Positions 1-8,541 of a stretch of DNA of 64,000 nt are shown here, in pieces (position 1 is the first letter of the stretch; each line of letters begins with the position of its first letter). This DNA comes from DASPGQ01 sp035457705 (GTDB lineage: Bacteria; Acidobacteriota; Vicinamibacteria; Marinacidobacterales; SMYC01). The notes below the pieces were generated by a model. That model searched no databases and was not told where the DNA came from. It saw nothing but the letters and a program-made list of their open reading frames with translations. A program made the translations under genes and the position numbers. The stretch covers positions 97,082-161,081 of the forward strand of contig DATIBD010000046.1 of assembly GCA_035457705.1 (NCBI GenBank), written 5' to 3'.

Positions 1-242
1 CCGCGCAGCCGGACGCTCACCGTTGCGCCCGGCCAGTACAGTGCTTCGATTGCTGCCGTGTCGCCGCGGCCGTGAGCAGCGAAGAGCTCGCTAGCGACTG
101 CCGCGACCTCCCGTGGGGACTCATCAATTGGTGACAGCTCCGGGGCTGCGCGACGAGTCGTACTCGCGCGGCTGCGCGTCCCCGCTAGAAGGATTCCTGC
201 GCCGCTCGCGAAGCCGCGGCGGCAGAAGCTGCGACGGTTCAT
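1..242 (-). CDS. Tat-exported protein with probable NTF2/SnoaL-like domain, C-terminus cut by window edge
   Basis: An open frame begins with ATG at 242 on the minus strand and runs out of the left edge, so only about 80 residues are visible. It starts MNRRSFCRRGF, a twin-arginine motif, followed by the hydrophobic stretch ASGAGILLAG, so export by the Tat pathway is likely. The remainder, ending in the stretch around ELFAAHGRGDTAAIEALY, resembles the first helices of SnoaL/NTF2-like domains, which bind small ligands or act as isomerases or hydrolases. A GAGG ribosome site lies about 8 nt upstream of the ATG. The exact function cannot be told from the fragment; the family guess is weak, the reading frame is stronger. 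Confidence 0.6.
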   Translation of the reverse strand, partial: MNRRSFCRRGFASGAGILLAGTRSRASTTRRAAPELSPIDESPREVAAVASELFAAHGRGDTAAIEALYWPGATVSVRLR

Positions 243-381
243 CTTCGATCCTCACCCGATATTGGGCTCGGCCTTTGCGGCACTGCGCGCCGATCACGCG
301 ATAGATTGTTTTGGCCACGCTCGGCTGGCTGGCAGCCTGCTTCGTCATCAGTTTGCCAGGCTCGATCACGAAAAACACCCT

Positions 382-1067
382 CTATGAAACCATCTTGTTC
401 TCGACCTGATATACGTGCACGTCCCGCTGAGGGAAGGGAATACTGATTCCCTCGTCGTCCAGCCTGAGCTTGATGCGCTCGTTCAGCTCGAAACGGACCG
501 GCCAGTAGTCCGAGGTCTTCACCCAGGGGCGGACCACGAAGTCGACACTCGACTCCCCAAGGTTCGAGACCGCAACCGTCGGCGCAGGCTCCGTGAGCAC
601 CCGAGGCTCTCGGGCGAGGATGTCATCGAAGATGTTTCGCGCCTTTCGAAGGTCGGTGTCATACCCGACCCCGACGACGAGATCGATGCGTCTCATGTCT
701 TTGCCGAGTAGTTGGTGATGGTGCTCGACGCCACCGCCGAATTGGGAACGATGACCATCCGGTTGTCTGGCGTAAGAAGCTCGGTGGCAAAGACCGCGAT
801 CGCCGAAACCGTGCCCGAAGTCCCGCCAGCTTCGATGTAGTCGCCAACTTTGAAAGGGCGCAGCGCGATGAGCATCACCCCCGAAGCGAAGTTCGAAAGC
901 GAGCCCTGGAGTGCGAGACCGATGGCGAGACCGGCCGCGGCGATGACCGCCGCGAAAGAGGTGGTATCCACACCGAGCTTCTGAATCGTCACGCGGTAGA
1001 CGGTGTTCACAGCTCGAGCAGCCGACCGTGAAGGCCAGATATCCGAGAAATGACCATCGATCTTCAT
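382..1067 (-). pseudogene. mscS: Broken MscS-type mechanosensitive channel
   Basis: Two adjoining frames carry one MscS-like protein. The first (693-1067) holds the pore helix and beta domain with AAGLAIGLALQGSLSNFASG and VGDYIEAGGTSGTV, and ends just after ITNYSAK. The second (382-696) continues with RRIDLVVGVGYDTDL and the alpha/beta C-terminal domain. At the junction the stop of the first overlaps the ATG of the second (ATGA). Stepping back one base at AAAG restores a normal joint reading SAKDMRRID. The N-terminal membrane helices usual in MscS are missing: the protein begins KIDGHFSD, inside the expected second helix, although a good GGAGG site precedes this ATG. The stretch between KID and KLGVDTTS also reads poorly, while another frame there reads GYLAFTVG. 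Known family role: osmotic relief valve in the inner membrane. Most likely an inactive remnant. Confidence 0.75.
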
Positions 1068-1077
1068 TTCTTCCTCC

Positions 1078-2976
1078 TCACGAATGACTCATCGCTTCAT
1101 TTGCTCCAGGGTCGTCGGTCTCGGACTCGGGGTCCTTCGGCTTCACGCGCATCCAGACCGCCGCTTCGAGAAGAAGGCGCTCCAGAAAGCTCATCCCGGC
1201 ACGCTCGGCGAGAACGCGGTACAAGAGGGAAGGCTCGTCCGTGATGATACCGTCGGCTCCTCGGCTCAGCATCCTCGACATGGTGACGGGATCATTGACT
1301 GTCCAAACGAAGACGTCTTTTCCCGCCCTGTGTGCCCTTCGGATGAACCGTCGCGAGGCGAGCCCCGTGTGAACCGCCAGAAAGTCCGCGTCGATCTGAG
1401 TGGGGTCACCGACCGCCTTGGCCATGAGGAGCCCGACGGTCCAGTCCGGCCGCAGCTCGCGCATCTTGTGAATTCCGTCCTCGTCGAGCGACATGATGAC
1501 GACGTCGGACACCATACCGGTTCGCTCCACGATCTCGACCACGCGCTCCTCGAGCCTCTGGTTGTGGCCGTAATACTTGAGCTCGATGTCGACGCGGGAC
1601 TTCCCCTTGCACCGATAGAGAACCTCTTCGAGCGTGGGGATGCGTTGGTCCGCGAAGTCGGGGCCGTACCAGCTGCCAATGTCTATTTCGCGGATCTCAT
1701 CGTAACTCGCGTCCCAGACCTTGGTGGGCACCTTTGCGATTTTCATGAGGTCGCTGTCGTGGAGAACGACGACGCGGCCGTCTCGAGTCTCCTGGACGTC
1801 GATCTCCACCAGGTCCGTTCCATCCTCGAGAGCGGCGTCGACCGACGCGAGGGTATTCTCCGGAGCTCGACCGGCCGCGCCGCGATGGGCGATGACCAGC
1901 ACGTCGTCCTCGGTCGTAGCCTCGCGGAACAGGTGGTTGGCGATTCCGCCGGCAACGGCCGCAGCGACCACAAAAGCGGCGAGGATCTTCCCGAAGGAAA
2001 GCCGGAGCCCCAGGGGCTCGCCGTCCGCGCTTTCTGAAATCCCCAGGGGTTTGGCCAGCGCCGACGCGCCATGGCGATTGTACAGTCGCACCGTCAAGAG
2101 AGCGAAAGTCGCAGCCTGGAGCAATGTCACCATCAAGTTGACGATGCTCCAAACGAGAACCATGCTGCCAATGACGAAGACGAGCGCTCCAATGGACTCC
2201 CGAAAGCGGGGCACGAGGTAAGAGCCGAGTCCGCCGAGGAATGCGACGCTCGAGGCGGACACCAGGACCGCGGCCGTAGCCCAGCCGACGAGTACGGCGG
2301 TGAGCGGCCCGCGGTGGCCGCGGGCGCGCTCTTCGCTGACTCGCAGCGCGTCGAACCCGCTGATATCTTCGAACAAAAGGAGCGGTAACGCGTACGCCCA
2401 GCCTACGAGCTTCGGGACGAGAACCGCCGCCATCGCGGTCAAAATACCGGTCATCAGGATCGCGGCGACCCAAAAAGAAATTGGACGATTCGACAGGTAG
2501 TGGTTGATGTCGAACTCGGTGAGAAACAACCAGTACACGGCGCCGGCGGCGGCGAGAAACGGCGCTGCGAGAACGAGCACCCGCACCACCAGCGTGGCCG
2601 CCAGTATCAGAATCGGCCACGCCCGGCGGGCCGCCGCCCATAGCGCCCCCCTCGCACTGACATGGGCACCGCGAATCGCTCCGAAGCCGATCGTCATCAG
2701 AGCCCCTTGTTCCAGCCCAGTGATGGCGATGGCGGCGGCGGCGGCGAAGATGAGCGCGACGATTCCAAAGGGACTCAACACGAAGAAGAGAATGTCTTGG
2801 TCCGATAGAACGCTGTTGCCCGAGAGCGAGACGAAGAGTCGCACGGCGTAGCCGGCGAGGGGCGCGAGCAAGGCGAACGCCAGGAGTTTGCACAAGAAGT
2901 CCGTCGCGAGCATCCGGGGCCAGATGCGTAGAAAATCGCGTATGGCCTCGATCAGCACGCTGATCGCATCGAACAT
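1078..2976 (-). CDS. Membrane-anchored glycerophosphodiester phosphodiesterase
   Basis: About 632 residues. Residues 1-340 are strongly hydrophobic with many membrane segments, matching the membrane domain found in front of some GDPD enzymes. From residue 360 a GDPD barrel follows: AHRGAAGRAPENT with the catalytic His at about 364, the EID metal-binding triplet in DLVEIDVQETRDG and VVVLHDSDL with the second His. The enzyme would hydrolyse glycerophosphodiesters to glycerol-3-phosphate and an alcohol, used in phospholipid head-group turnover. The start at 2976 is preferred over an upstream frame extension because it begins MFDAISVLIEAIRDF and has a GGTGGAGG site about 11 nt upstream. The broken mscS follows 10 nt downstream, so the two were probably co-transcribed. 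Confidence 0.85.
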   Translation of the reverse strand: MFDAISVLIEAIRDFLRIWPRMLATDFLCKLLAFALLAPLAGYAVRLFVSLSGNSVLSDQDILFFVLSPFGIVALIFAAAAAIAITGLEQGALMTIGFGAIRGAHVSARGALWAAARRAWPILILAATLVVRVLVLAAPFLAAAGAVYWLFLTEFDINHYLSNRPISFWVAAILMTGILTAMAAVLVPKLVGWAYALPLLLFEDISGFDALRVSEERARGHRGPLTAVLVGWATAAVLVSASSVAFLGGLGSYLVPRFRESIGALVFVIGSMVLVWSIVNLMVTLLQAATFALLTVRLYNRHGASALAKPLGISESADGEPLGLRLSFGKILAAFVVAAAVAGGIANHLFREATTEDDVLVIAHRGAAGRAPENTLASVDAALEDGTDLVEIDVQETRDGRVVVLHDSDLMKIAKVPTKVWDASYDEIREIDIGSWYGPDFADQRIPTLEEVLYRCKGKSRVDIELKYYGHNQRLEERVVEIVERTGMVSDVVIMSLDEDGIHKMRELRPDWTVGLLMAKAVGDPTQIDADFLAVHTGLASRRFIRRAHRAGKDVFVWTVNDPVTMSRMLSRGADGIITDEPSLLYRVLAERAGMSFLERLLLEAAVWMRVKPKDPESETDDPGANEAMSHS

Positions 2977-3229
2977 GTCAGATGGCCTCCACCTTGCGCA
3001 TCGCCCGGGCTTCCAACGACCGACGAAGAGCCGCGTGCGACCAGGTCGACAAGAAGTCGTTTGCGGCGGGCCTCCTCCCGAATCGACCATCTGATATTAA
3101 TTCAGATTCCAAGCCGAGGAGACGTGTGGTGTTCAACCGCGGCAACTAGGCAAGACCCGTTGGTGGACGATCGGGGCCACCGGGATCCTTCTTGTTTTCG
3201 AAGAGGGGGCGCTCATATGATCGCGCGCC

Positions 3230-4516
3230 ATGCAGTCGGATCACGCTGCCAATCGCTGGCTCCAGCTCGTTGCCGCCATCGTCGGGATGATGGCCATCGC
3301 GAACCTTCAGTACGCCTGGACGCTTTTCACCATTCCACTCTCCGAGAGCCTCGGAGTCAGGCTTTCCGCGGTGCAAATCGCCTTCACGCTCTTCGTTCTG
3401 TTCGAGACCTGGCTCGTCCCTGTCGAAGGGTATCTGATCGACCGCTTCGGCGCGCGCGTGGTCGTGAGCGTCGGCTCGCTGCTGGTCGCCGCCGGCTGGA
3501 TCGGCTCGGGCGTCACGGATTCCATTGGAGGCCTCTACTTTTGGTACGCCCTCGGCGGTATCGGAGCGGGAGCGGTGTACGGCGCCTCGATGGGAACCGC
3601 GCTCAAGTGGTTCCCCGATCGCCGCGGTCTCGCCGCCGGTCTGACCGCTGGTGCTTACGGATTCGGTACGGCGCTCACCATAATTCCAATCCAGAGAATA
3701 ATCGACTCGAGCGGCTATCGAACCGCTTTTATCTTCTGGGGCGCGGTACAGGGGATCATCGTGCTCGTCTCCGCCCAGTTTCTTCGGAAACCGCCGGTAA
3801 GCTGGCGGCCCGGTAGTGCGGCAGGCTCGGCCACGCGAAGCCGGGTCGTGCAGAGCCAGAGAAGCTACCGCCCCGCCCAGATGGTGCGCACGGCAACGTT
3901 CTGGCTGATGTACGCCATGATGACCATGGTCGCATTCGGAGGGCTGATGGTGACCGCCCAACTGAAGCCCATCGCGGCGGATTTCGGAATGGACAAGACG
4001 ATCCTCGCGTTCGGCGTGACCGCGCTGGGCCTCGCTCTCATCCTCGATCGCATCTTGAACGGCGTGACCCGCCCGTTCTGGGGATGGATCTCGGATCACA
4101 TCGGCCGCTACAACACGATGGCGGTCGCGTTCACGCTCGAGGCGGCGGGCATCTTCACGCTCCTTCACCTCGTCCACAACCCGGTCGGCTTCGTCGTGCT
4201 TTCCGGTCTCGTGTTCTTCGCGTGGGGAGAAATCTATTCACTGTTCCCCGCCGCGATCGGAGACGTGTTCGGTCCGGCCTACGCCACCACGAACTACGGC
4301 ATCCAATACACCGCCAAAGGGACCGCGTCGATCTTCGCGGGTTGGGGCGCCGCCTGGCTCGTGGAGGCCGCCGGCTCGTGGGAGCCTGTCTTCTGGGTCG
4401 CGGGCGCTTGCGATCTAGCCGCAGCAGCTCTGGCTTTCTTCTGGCTCAAGCCTCTCGTTCAGAAGATGGCGACCGGTCCGGAAGCGACGGCACCGATACC
4501 GAGCGCCGCGGCATGA
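3230..4516 (+). CDS. MFS carrier of the oxalate/formate antiporter (OxlT) type
   Basis: The 428-residue protein has about twelve membrane segments. The N-terminal stretch AWTLFTIPLSESLGV and the loop GYLIDRFGARVVV are typical of OxlT-like major facilitator antiporters. In that family an oxalate-type dicarboxylate enters while formate leaves. No oxalyl-CoA decarboxylase or formyl-CoA transferase lies in the window, so the substrate is not confirmed and another small organic acid is possible. The gene stands alone, between the divergently oriented phosphodiesterase and a convergent serine hydrolase. The short intergenic stretch on its left would carry both promoters. Confidence 0.8.
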   Translation: MQSDHAANRWLQLVAAIVGMMAIANLQYAWTLFTIPLSESLGVRLSAVQIAFTLFVLFETWLVPVEGYLIDRFGARVVVSVGSLLVAAGWIGSGVTDSIGGLYFWYALGGIGAGAVYGASMGTALKWFPDRRGLAAGLTAGAYGFGTALTIIPIQRIIDSSGYRTAFIFWGAVQGIIVLVSAQFLRKPPVSWRPGSAAGSATRSRVVQSQRSYRPAQMVRTATFWLMYAMMTMVAFGGLMVTAQLKPIAADFGMDKTILAFGVTALGLALILDRILNGVTRPFWGWISDHIGRYNTMAVAFTLEAAGIFTLLHLVHNPVGFVVLSGLVFFAWGEIYSLFPAAIGDVFGPAYATTNYGIQYTAKGTASIFAGWGAAWLVEAAGSWEPVFWVAGACDLAAAALAFFWLKPLVQKMATGPEATAPIPSAAA

Positions 4517-4692
4517 CTCCGGGCACGCGCCGCTCGAAATAGGACTGGTTCGCCGCCGATGGGTCGTTTGCGTCTCCTCGTTGAAATCCCTTGGCGTTGT
4601 AGATGTGGACGAAGGCTCGTGCGTGACGGACGAGGATAACGACGTTTCATGAGACCGACCCGGCGCCAGACCGCCAACTCGCTGCTCGCGCT

Positions 4693-6144
4693 CTATGGCT
4701 GAGCGTCGGTGGTCGCGGTACGAATGGCCTTCAGCACTTCTCGGGTGAGGTCCCAGCGGTCGAACCCCTGCCCGCCGTAGTCGAGTCCCCGACGCACGAT
4801 GACGAGATCGTGCGTAGGTACGACAATGACGTATTGCCCGCGGTTGCCCGCCGTCGAATAAGCGGTCTTGGGCACGTCGGTTCGATCGTCGGGGACGAGC
4901 CACCACTGGCCGCCGTAGAAGTTCCCGCGCTCGGCCGTCGAAGGCGCGGGAGTCCGGACGAAATCGATCCACTCCTGGGAGAGCAGACGCTCCCCGTTCC
5001 ACACACCACCATTTAGATACAGAAGTCCGAACCTCGCCAAGTCGCGCGCGTTGGTATAAACCTGGCTGCTCAAGATGAAGTCGCCGAAGCGATCCACGCT
5101 CACGAGCGTGTTCCGCATGCCAATGCGATCGAGAAGCGCTTTTCGCGGAAAGCCCAGGTAGGCATCCTCGCCGAGCGCTCGTTTCATCGCGTAGACAGCG
5201 AGGAGCGTGTCGTAGTTCTCGTAATCCCAGTACGTGCCGGGCTCGCGAATCAAGCCGCGATTGCGCATCCCCTCGATCGAGCTCGCGCCGGCCCAGTATG
5301 CCAGGCCCGACCCCGTCGCGTATTCCAGTCCCTCGTTGTCGACGGGATACAAACCGCTCGACATGTTCAAAACGTGCCGGAGCGTGATTCGGGAACGCGG
5401 GTCGGTCTTTGGTGACGCGACCTCGGGAAGCCAGTCGAATCCGAGCGGCTCGTCGAGCGCGAGGCGCCCCTCGTCGACCAGCATTCCGATGAGCGTCACC
5501 GCGATGCTCTTCGCGGTCGACCAAGTGCGCGTTCGCGTCGTCAGGTCGACACCCGGTGCGTAGCGCTCGTGAACGATGTCGCCTCCTTTCACGATGAGGA
5601 GGCTCAGGGTTACCTGCTCGGGAGACTCGCGCTCGAAGGCCCAGTCGGATGCCGCTCGAAGCGCCGCCGCATCGATTTCCCGAGGAAGCGGTTCGCTCTC
5701 GGTGAGGTCGCCATCCGGCCAGGGGATGGTTGTCGGATCGCCCGGCGGCGGCGCCATCTTCACAATCGGAAGGCTGTCGAGATCTTCAAACGTCTGATCC
5801 GGGGCCATGATGATGCAGCCGAGGCCTTCGCGGAACGCGGCCCGCATGGGCGGGGTTCCGCCCGGAACACCGATCGTGACAGCCTTACGATCCCAATCGA
5901 CGTGGTAATCACCGCCAGACGGCGTTCCCACAGGTTGTCGCAGGTAAGCGAGCTCCTGCGCGAACACCTGCTCGAGCGTCCGGTTGGATGTGAACAAGCC
6001 GTTGCACATGAAGATGGCCTGCTGCCCGTAGCGGATGATGTCGCGGTTGAAACGCCAGTAATCGTACGTCTCTTCTTGCTGTCCGAGGGCAAGCGAAGGA
6101 ACGAGAGACGCCAAAGCGAAAGCCAGCACGACGAGACGGTTCAT
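4693..6144 (-). CDS. Exported serine hydrolase of the class C beta-lactamase fold
   Basis: The 483-residue protein begins with a signal peptide (MNRLVVLAFALASLVPSLALG). A family-specific segment of about 130 residues is followed by the penicillin-binding-protein-like domain. The nucleophile motif STAK is at 209-212, a Tyr-Glu-Asn (YxN) at 308-310, and AGNRGQ near 432-437 stands at the third active-site position. Members of this fold act as esterases, D-aminopeptidases or beta-lactamases outside the cytoplasm; the substrate here is unknown. It is a single gene with no operon partner. The 212 nt upstream of it hold no other recognisable gene. Confidence 0.8.
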   Translation of the reverse strand: MNRLVVLAFALASLVPSLALGQQEETYDYWRFNRDIIRYGQQAIFMCNGLFTSNRTLEQVFAQELAYLRQPVGTPSGGDYHVDWDRKAVTIGVPGGTPPMRAAFREGLGCIIMAPDQTFEDLDSLPIVKMAPPPGDPTTIPWPDGDLTESEPLPREIDAAALRAASDWAFERESPEQVTLSLLIVKGGDIVHERYAPGVDLTTRTRTWSTAKSIAVTLIGMLVDEGRLALDEPLGFDWLPEVASPKTDPRSRITLRHVLNMSSGLYPVDNEGLEYATGSGLAYWAGASSIEGMRNRGLIREPGTYWDYENYDTLLAVYAMKRALGEDAYLGFPRKALLDRIGMRNTLVSVDRFGDFILSSQVYTNARDLARFGLLYLNGGVWNGERLLSQEWIDFVRTPAPSTAERGNFYGGQWWLVPDDRTDVPKTAYSTAGNRGQYVIVVPTHDLVIVRRGLDYGGQGFDRWDLTREVLKAIRTATTDAQP

Positions 6145-6356
6145 GGGTTCACCTCCGTCGGGTTCATGAGATGGCGATTATTCCGCCCGCGTATGGCCCC
6201 GTCAAGCGACCGCGGTTTACGAAGTCTTTCCGATTATTCGCGAATCCCGACGGGCCCGCCTTCGACCTCTATCTCGAGGAGCGCCTTTTCGGAGACTGCT
6301 GAACGGCTCTTTCGGCTGGTCAAGCATCGAGATTGAGTCGGGGGAATGCTCACCTG

Positions 6357-7375
6357 TCATCCGAGAGGCGTGGACTCGACACGGAAGGCGAGGTAGTTCC
6401 GATCGTGGAACTGCTCATGCTTTAGGTCGACGGCCAGATGGCCGAGAATGCGCAGGGCCGCCTGCTCTTCGACGCTGCGCCCGGACTCTTCGATCTCGGC
6501 GACCAGACTCTCCAGGTTCTCGGCGCCGGGTCCCGCAGCGAACTCGAGCGCAAGCAAGCCGTCCCCCTCGCGCACGGAAAGGCGGATCGGTGACGGCTTC
6601 GGGCGGTTCTCATCCTTGTCTACCAGGAACATCAGCGCTTCCTCTCCCGCGAGGTGCAGACGGTCGATCGCCGATTTCGGGCACGCCGATCCAGGCCGCC
6701 TCGCGAACCGGGGTCAAATCGACTAGACCGAGCGGGGCGCCCACGAATGTGCCCACGACGATGCCGATCAACGGACCCCAGAGGCGCACTCGACCCGAGG
6801 TGAACAGCGAGACCACAAGCACGACGCCGAAGGTCGAGATCGCCGTCACCGGGCCCGACATAGACGACGGATCGATATGCTCCGGAACCGACGTCAACAT
6901 CCTGAAGCAGATCGGAAACACGGTCACGGCGATCAACATCACGATCGTCCCGCCGACGGTCGGCGTGATGAATGACCGCAACATGGACAGTCGCGCCGAG
7001 AAAGCGAACTCAGCGAGCGCGGACAAAGCTACGAGCGTCGCGAGGAGAGGCAACCCACCCTCCCTCACGCGCGGTGGTGGACACGGCGATGAACGCTCCC
7101 GATGTTCCCATGAACAGTATGTAACCGGCTCCGATTGGGCCAATCGGGCGGGCTTGGAGGATCGTGGTGAGGCCGCTTGCCAAAAGAGCTGCGAACACGG
7201 CCCAGGTCATCGCGTCTTGTGGGGCGTCGGCCGCTCTCAGCACGATGATCGGCGTCAACACGATCCCGGCGATGACCAGCAGCACGACCTGAAAGCCTAG
7301 AAGGGTCGAAACGAGATGCGGCGGTTGCTCCTCCGCCTCGTAGCGCAGAGTGGGTAACTCCGAGGACCTGGCCAT
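6357..7375 (-). pseudogene. Decayed NCS2-type purine/pyrimidine permease with C-terminal ATPase-like domain
   Basis: Three frames add up to a shortened uracil/xanthine permease. The N-terminus (7375 to about 7060) carries STLLGFQVVLLVIAGIVLTP and GYILFMGTSGAFIAVS. A frame change then leads to EGGLPLLATLVALSALAEF and SMLRSFITPTVGGTIVMLI (about 7080-6690). The sequence next jumps from WIGVPEIG directly to a soluble tail reading IDRLHLAGEEALMFLVDKD, like the histidine-kinase-type ATPase tail of some members of this family. The central half of the transporter, roughly 250-300 residues including the nucleobase-binding core, is absent. With one frameshift and one large internal deletion it cannot be a working permease. 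A sequencing or assembly error is possible but would have to explain both defects. Confidence 0.75.
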
Positions 7376-7789
7376 TTTATCTTCGATTTTCTCAGCGAAC
7401 GGGAGCGGAAGGCAGCGTCAGCCCCTGATCTGGCTCGGCGAGCTGGCCGCGATCTTCGATCGCTTCAGTCGTGTCGCGCAAGTCGCCGCGAGTTGTGGCC
7501 TCACGACTGGTGAGATCGAGAGACTAGCAGCACCCGAGGGTCGCCAGGCATCCTCACTGCAGTGATACTGATGGTCGTTCGCCTAGCCTCGGATTACCGG
7601 AGCGGCTCACGCTCCTATCGGATGAGCTCGCGGTGAAGTTATGCTGAGATTGGTCCTCGTTCTCGCGAGGGTCACCGCGTCGCGAGCTGAGGCGAAGCAC
7701 CGGGCTCGGATGAGCCTTGCGCCGAACGGGAATCTTGAGTTAGCAGGCTGACGATAAACACGTCCAGCTATCGAAGATAATGTTGTGTC
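7376..7789. other. Intergenic stretch without recognisable gene
   Basis: About 410 nt lie between the decayed permease and a small hypothetical gene. Short open frames exist but none has protein-like composition or a convincing ribosome site. A small perfect stem, GGAGCG/CGCTCC with a 5-nt loop, lies near 7599-7615; it has no T-run, so it is not a convincing terminator. Confidence 0.4.
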
Positions 7790-7993
7790 TTACTGACCGG
7801 CCCACGTCGCTTTGGTCGTTTTCTCAAACGCGACGCCAAGAGGCTTGGCAACCTCGATTTCAGCGCGATCCGCGGCAACAAAAACGAGCCGTCCATTCCG
7901 GATCGACACGGCGACGTGACGCCTTTTGTCGTCCCCGGAACTCGAGACCGGTCGTGCGACTCTCGGCCCCTTATCGCGTCTTCTCTCCTCCAT
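7790..7993 (-). CDS. Small hypothetical protein
   Basis: A 67-residue basic protein starting MEERRRDKGPRVARP. An AGAGGTG ribosome site lies about 7 nt upstream of the ATG. The second half (HVAVSIRNGRLVFVAADRAEIEVAK) has alternating hydrophobic residues that suggest a small beta-sheet. No family is recognised. It sits just downstream of the YtxH-like gene on the same strand and could share its transcript. The call rests on composition and the ribosome site only. Confidence 0.35.
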   Translation of the reverse strand: MEERRRDKGPRVARPVSSSGDDKRRHVAVSIRNGRLVFVAADRAEIEVAKPLGVAFEKTTKATWAGQ

Positions 7994-8079
7994 GACGACA
8001 CCTCTTTTTCTGAATCGAGGACAGACGCGCCCGCGTCACGCCACGACTGCGTTGTTTTTACTAAGCTGTGCCACCTATT

Positions 8080-8328
8080 CTAGCGAGAAAGCGCTCGCTT
8101 TGCATCAGAAAAAACGTGACTTGCCGATTCATACGCGCTGGCACTGCGGTCTCTCACCTCGTCCGCAGCTTCCGACACGCGGTGTCCCAGTCTCTTGCCT
8201 TCTCGAGCAAGGTCTCGGCGCAGTCTTTTGCCCGACGCGGGAGCCAGAAGCAGAGCGCCCACGGCCCCCAGGAGCGTGCCGGTGAAGAATCCCGCAACGA
8301 AGCTCCTGCCCAAATTTCCATAGTTCAT
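8080..8328 (-). CDS. YtxH-like small membrane protein
   Basis: An 82-residue protein with the classic YtxH layout. An N-terminal glycine- and alanine-rich hydrophobic helix (SFVAGFFTGTLLGAVGALLLAP) is followed by SGKRLRRDL and a charged amphipathic helix. Proteins of this type are anchored in the membrane by one segment and are commonly linked to general stress responses, without a defined enzymatic role. A GGAGG site stands about 7 nt before the ATG. The gene is transcribed away from the baeRF and trehalose genes, so the three may share a divergent control region. Confidence 0.7.
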   Translation of the reverse strand: MNYGNLGRSFVAGFFTGTLLGAVGALLLAPASGKRLRRDLAREGKRLGHRVSEAADEVRDRSASAYESASHVFSDAKRALSR

Positions 8329-8541
8329 GGCAACCCTCCATTTTTCTCCCTAGCAAACGCAATGCCAACGGGAAATCGCGCTGCTGGCGGCCGGGAGGCG
8401 TGGAGACGGAGCTGAACGCGGATTGTGACCCACCCGATGGGTCTCGTGGCACAACCGCGGTCCCCCGCCCCCCTCGTCATGACGAAGCGCCATCGAAGAA
8501 AGCGGCTATCATGGGAGCAATCGAAGGCCGGGGAGGCAAAT

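Noticed and set aside
124..378. An 84-codon minus-strand frame starting GTG at 378
   Set aside because: It overlaps the better supported Tat-signal gene (1-242) in another frame, has poor start context and a low-complexity Arg-rich composition typical of a shadow frame.
1084..2037. A 317-codon plus-strand frame opposite the phosphodiesterase
   Set aside because: It mirrors the codons of a well-supported GDPD gene and contains no recognisable domain.
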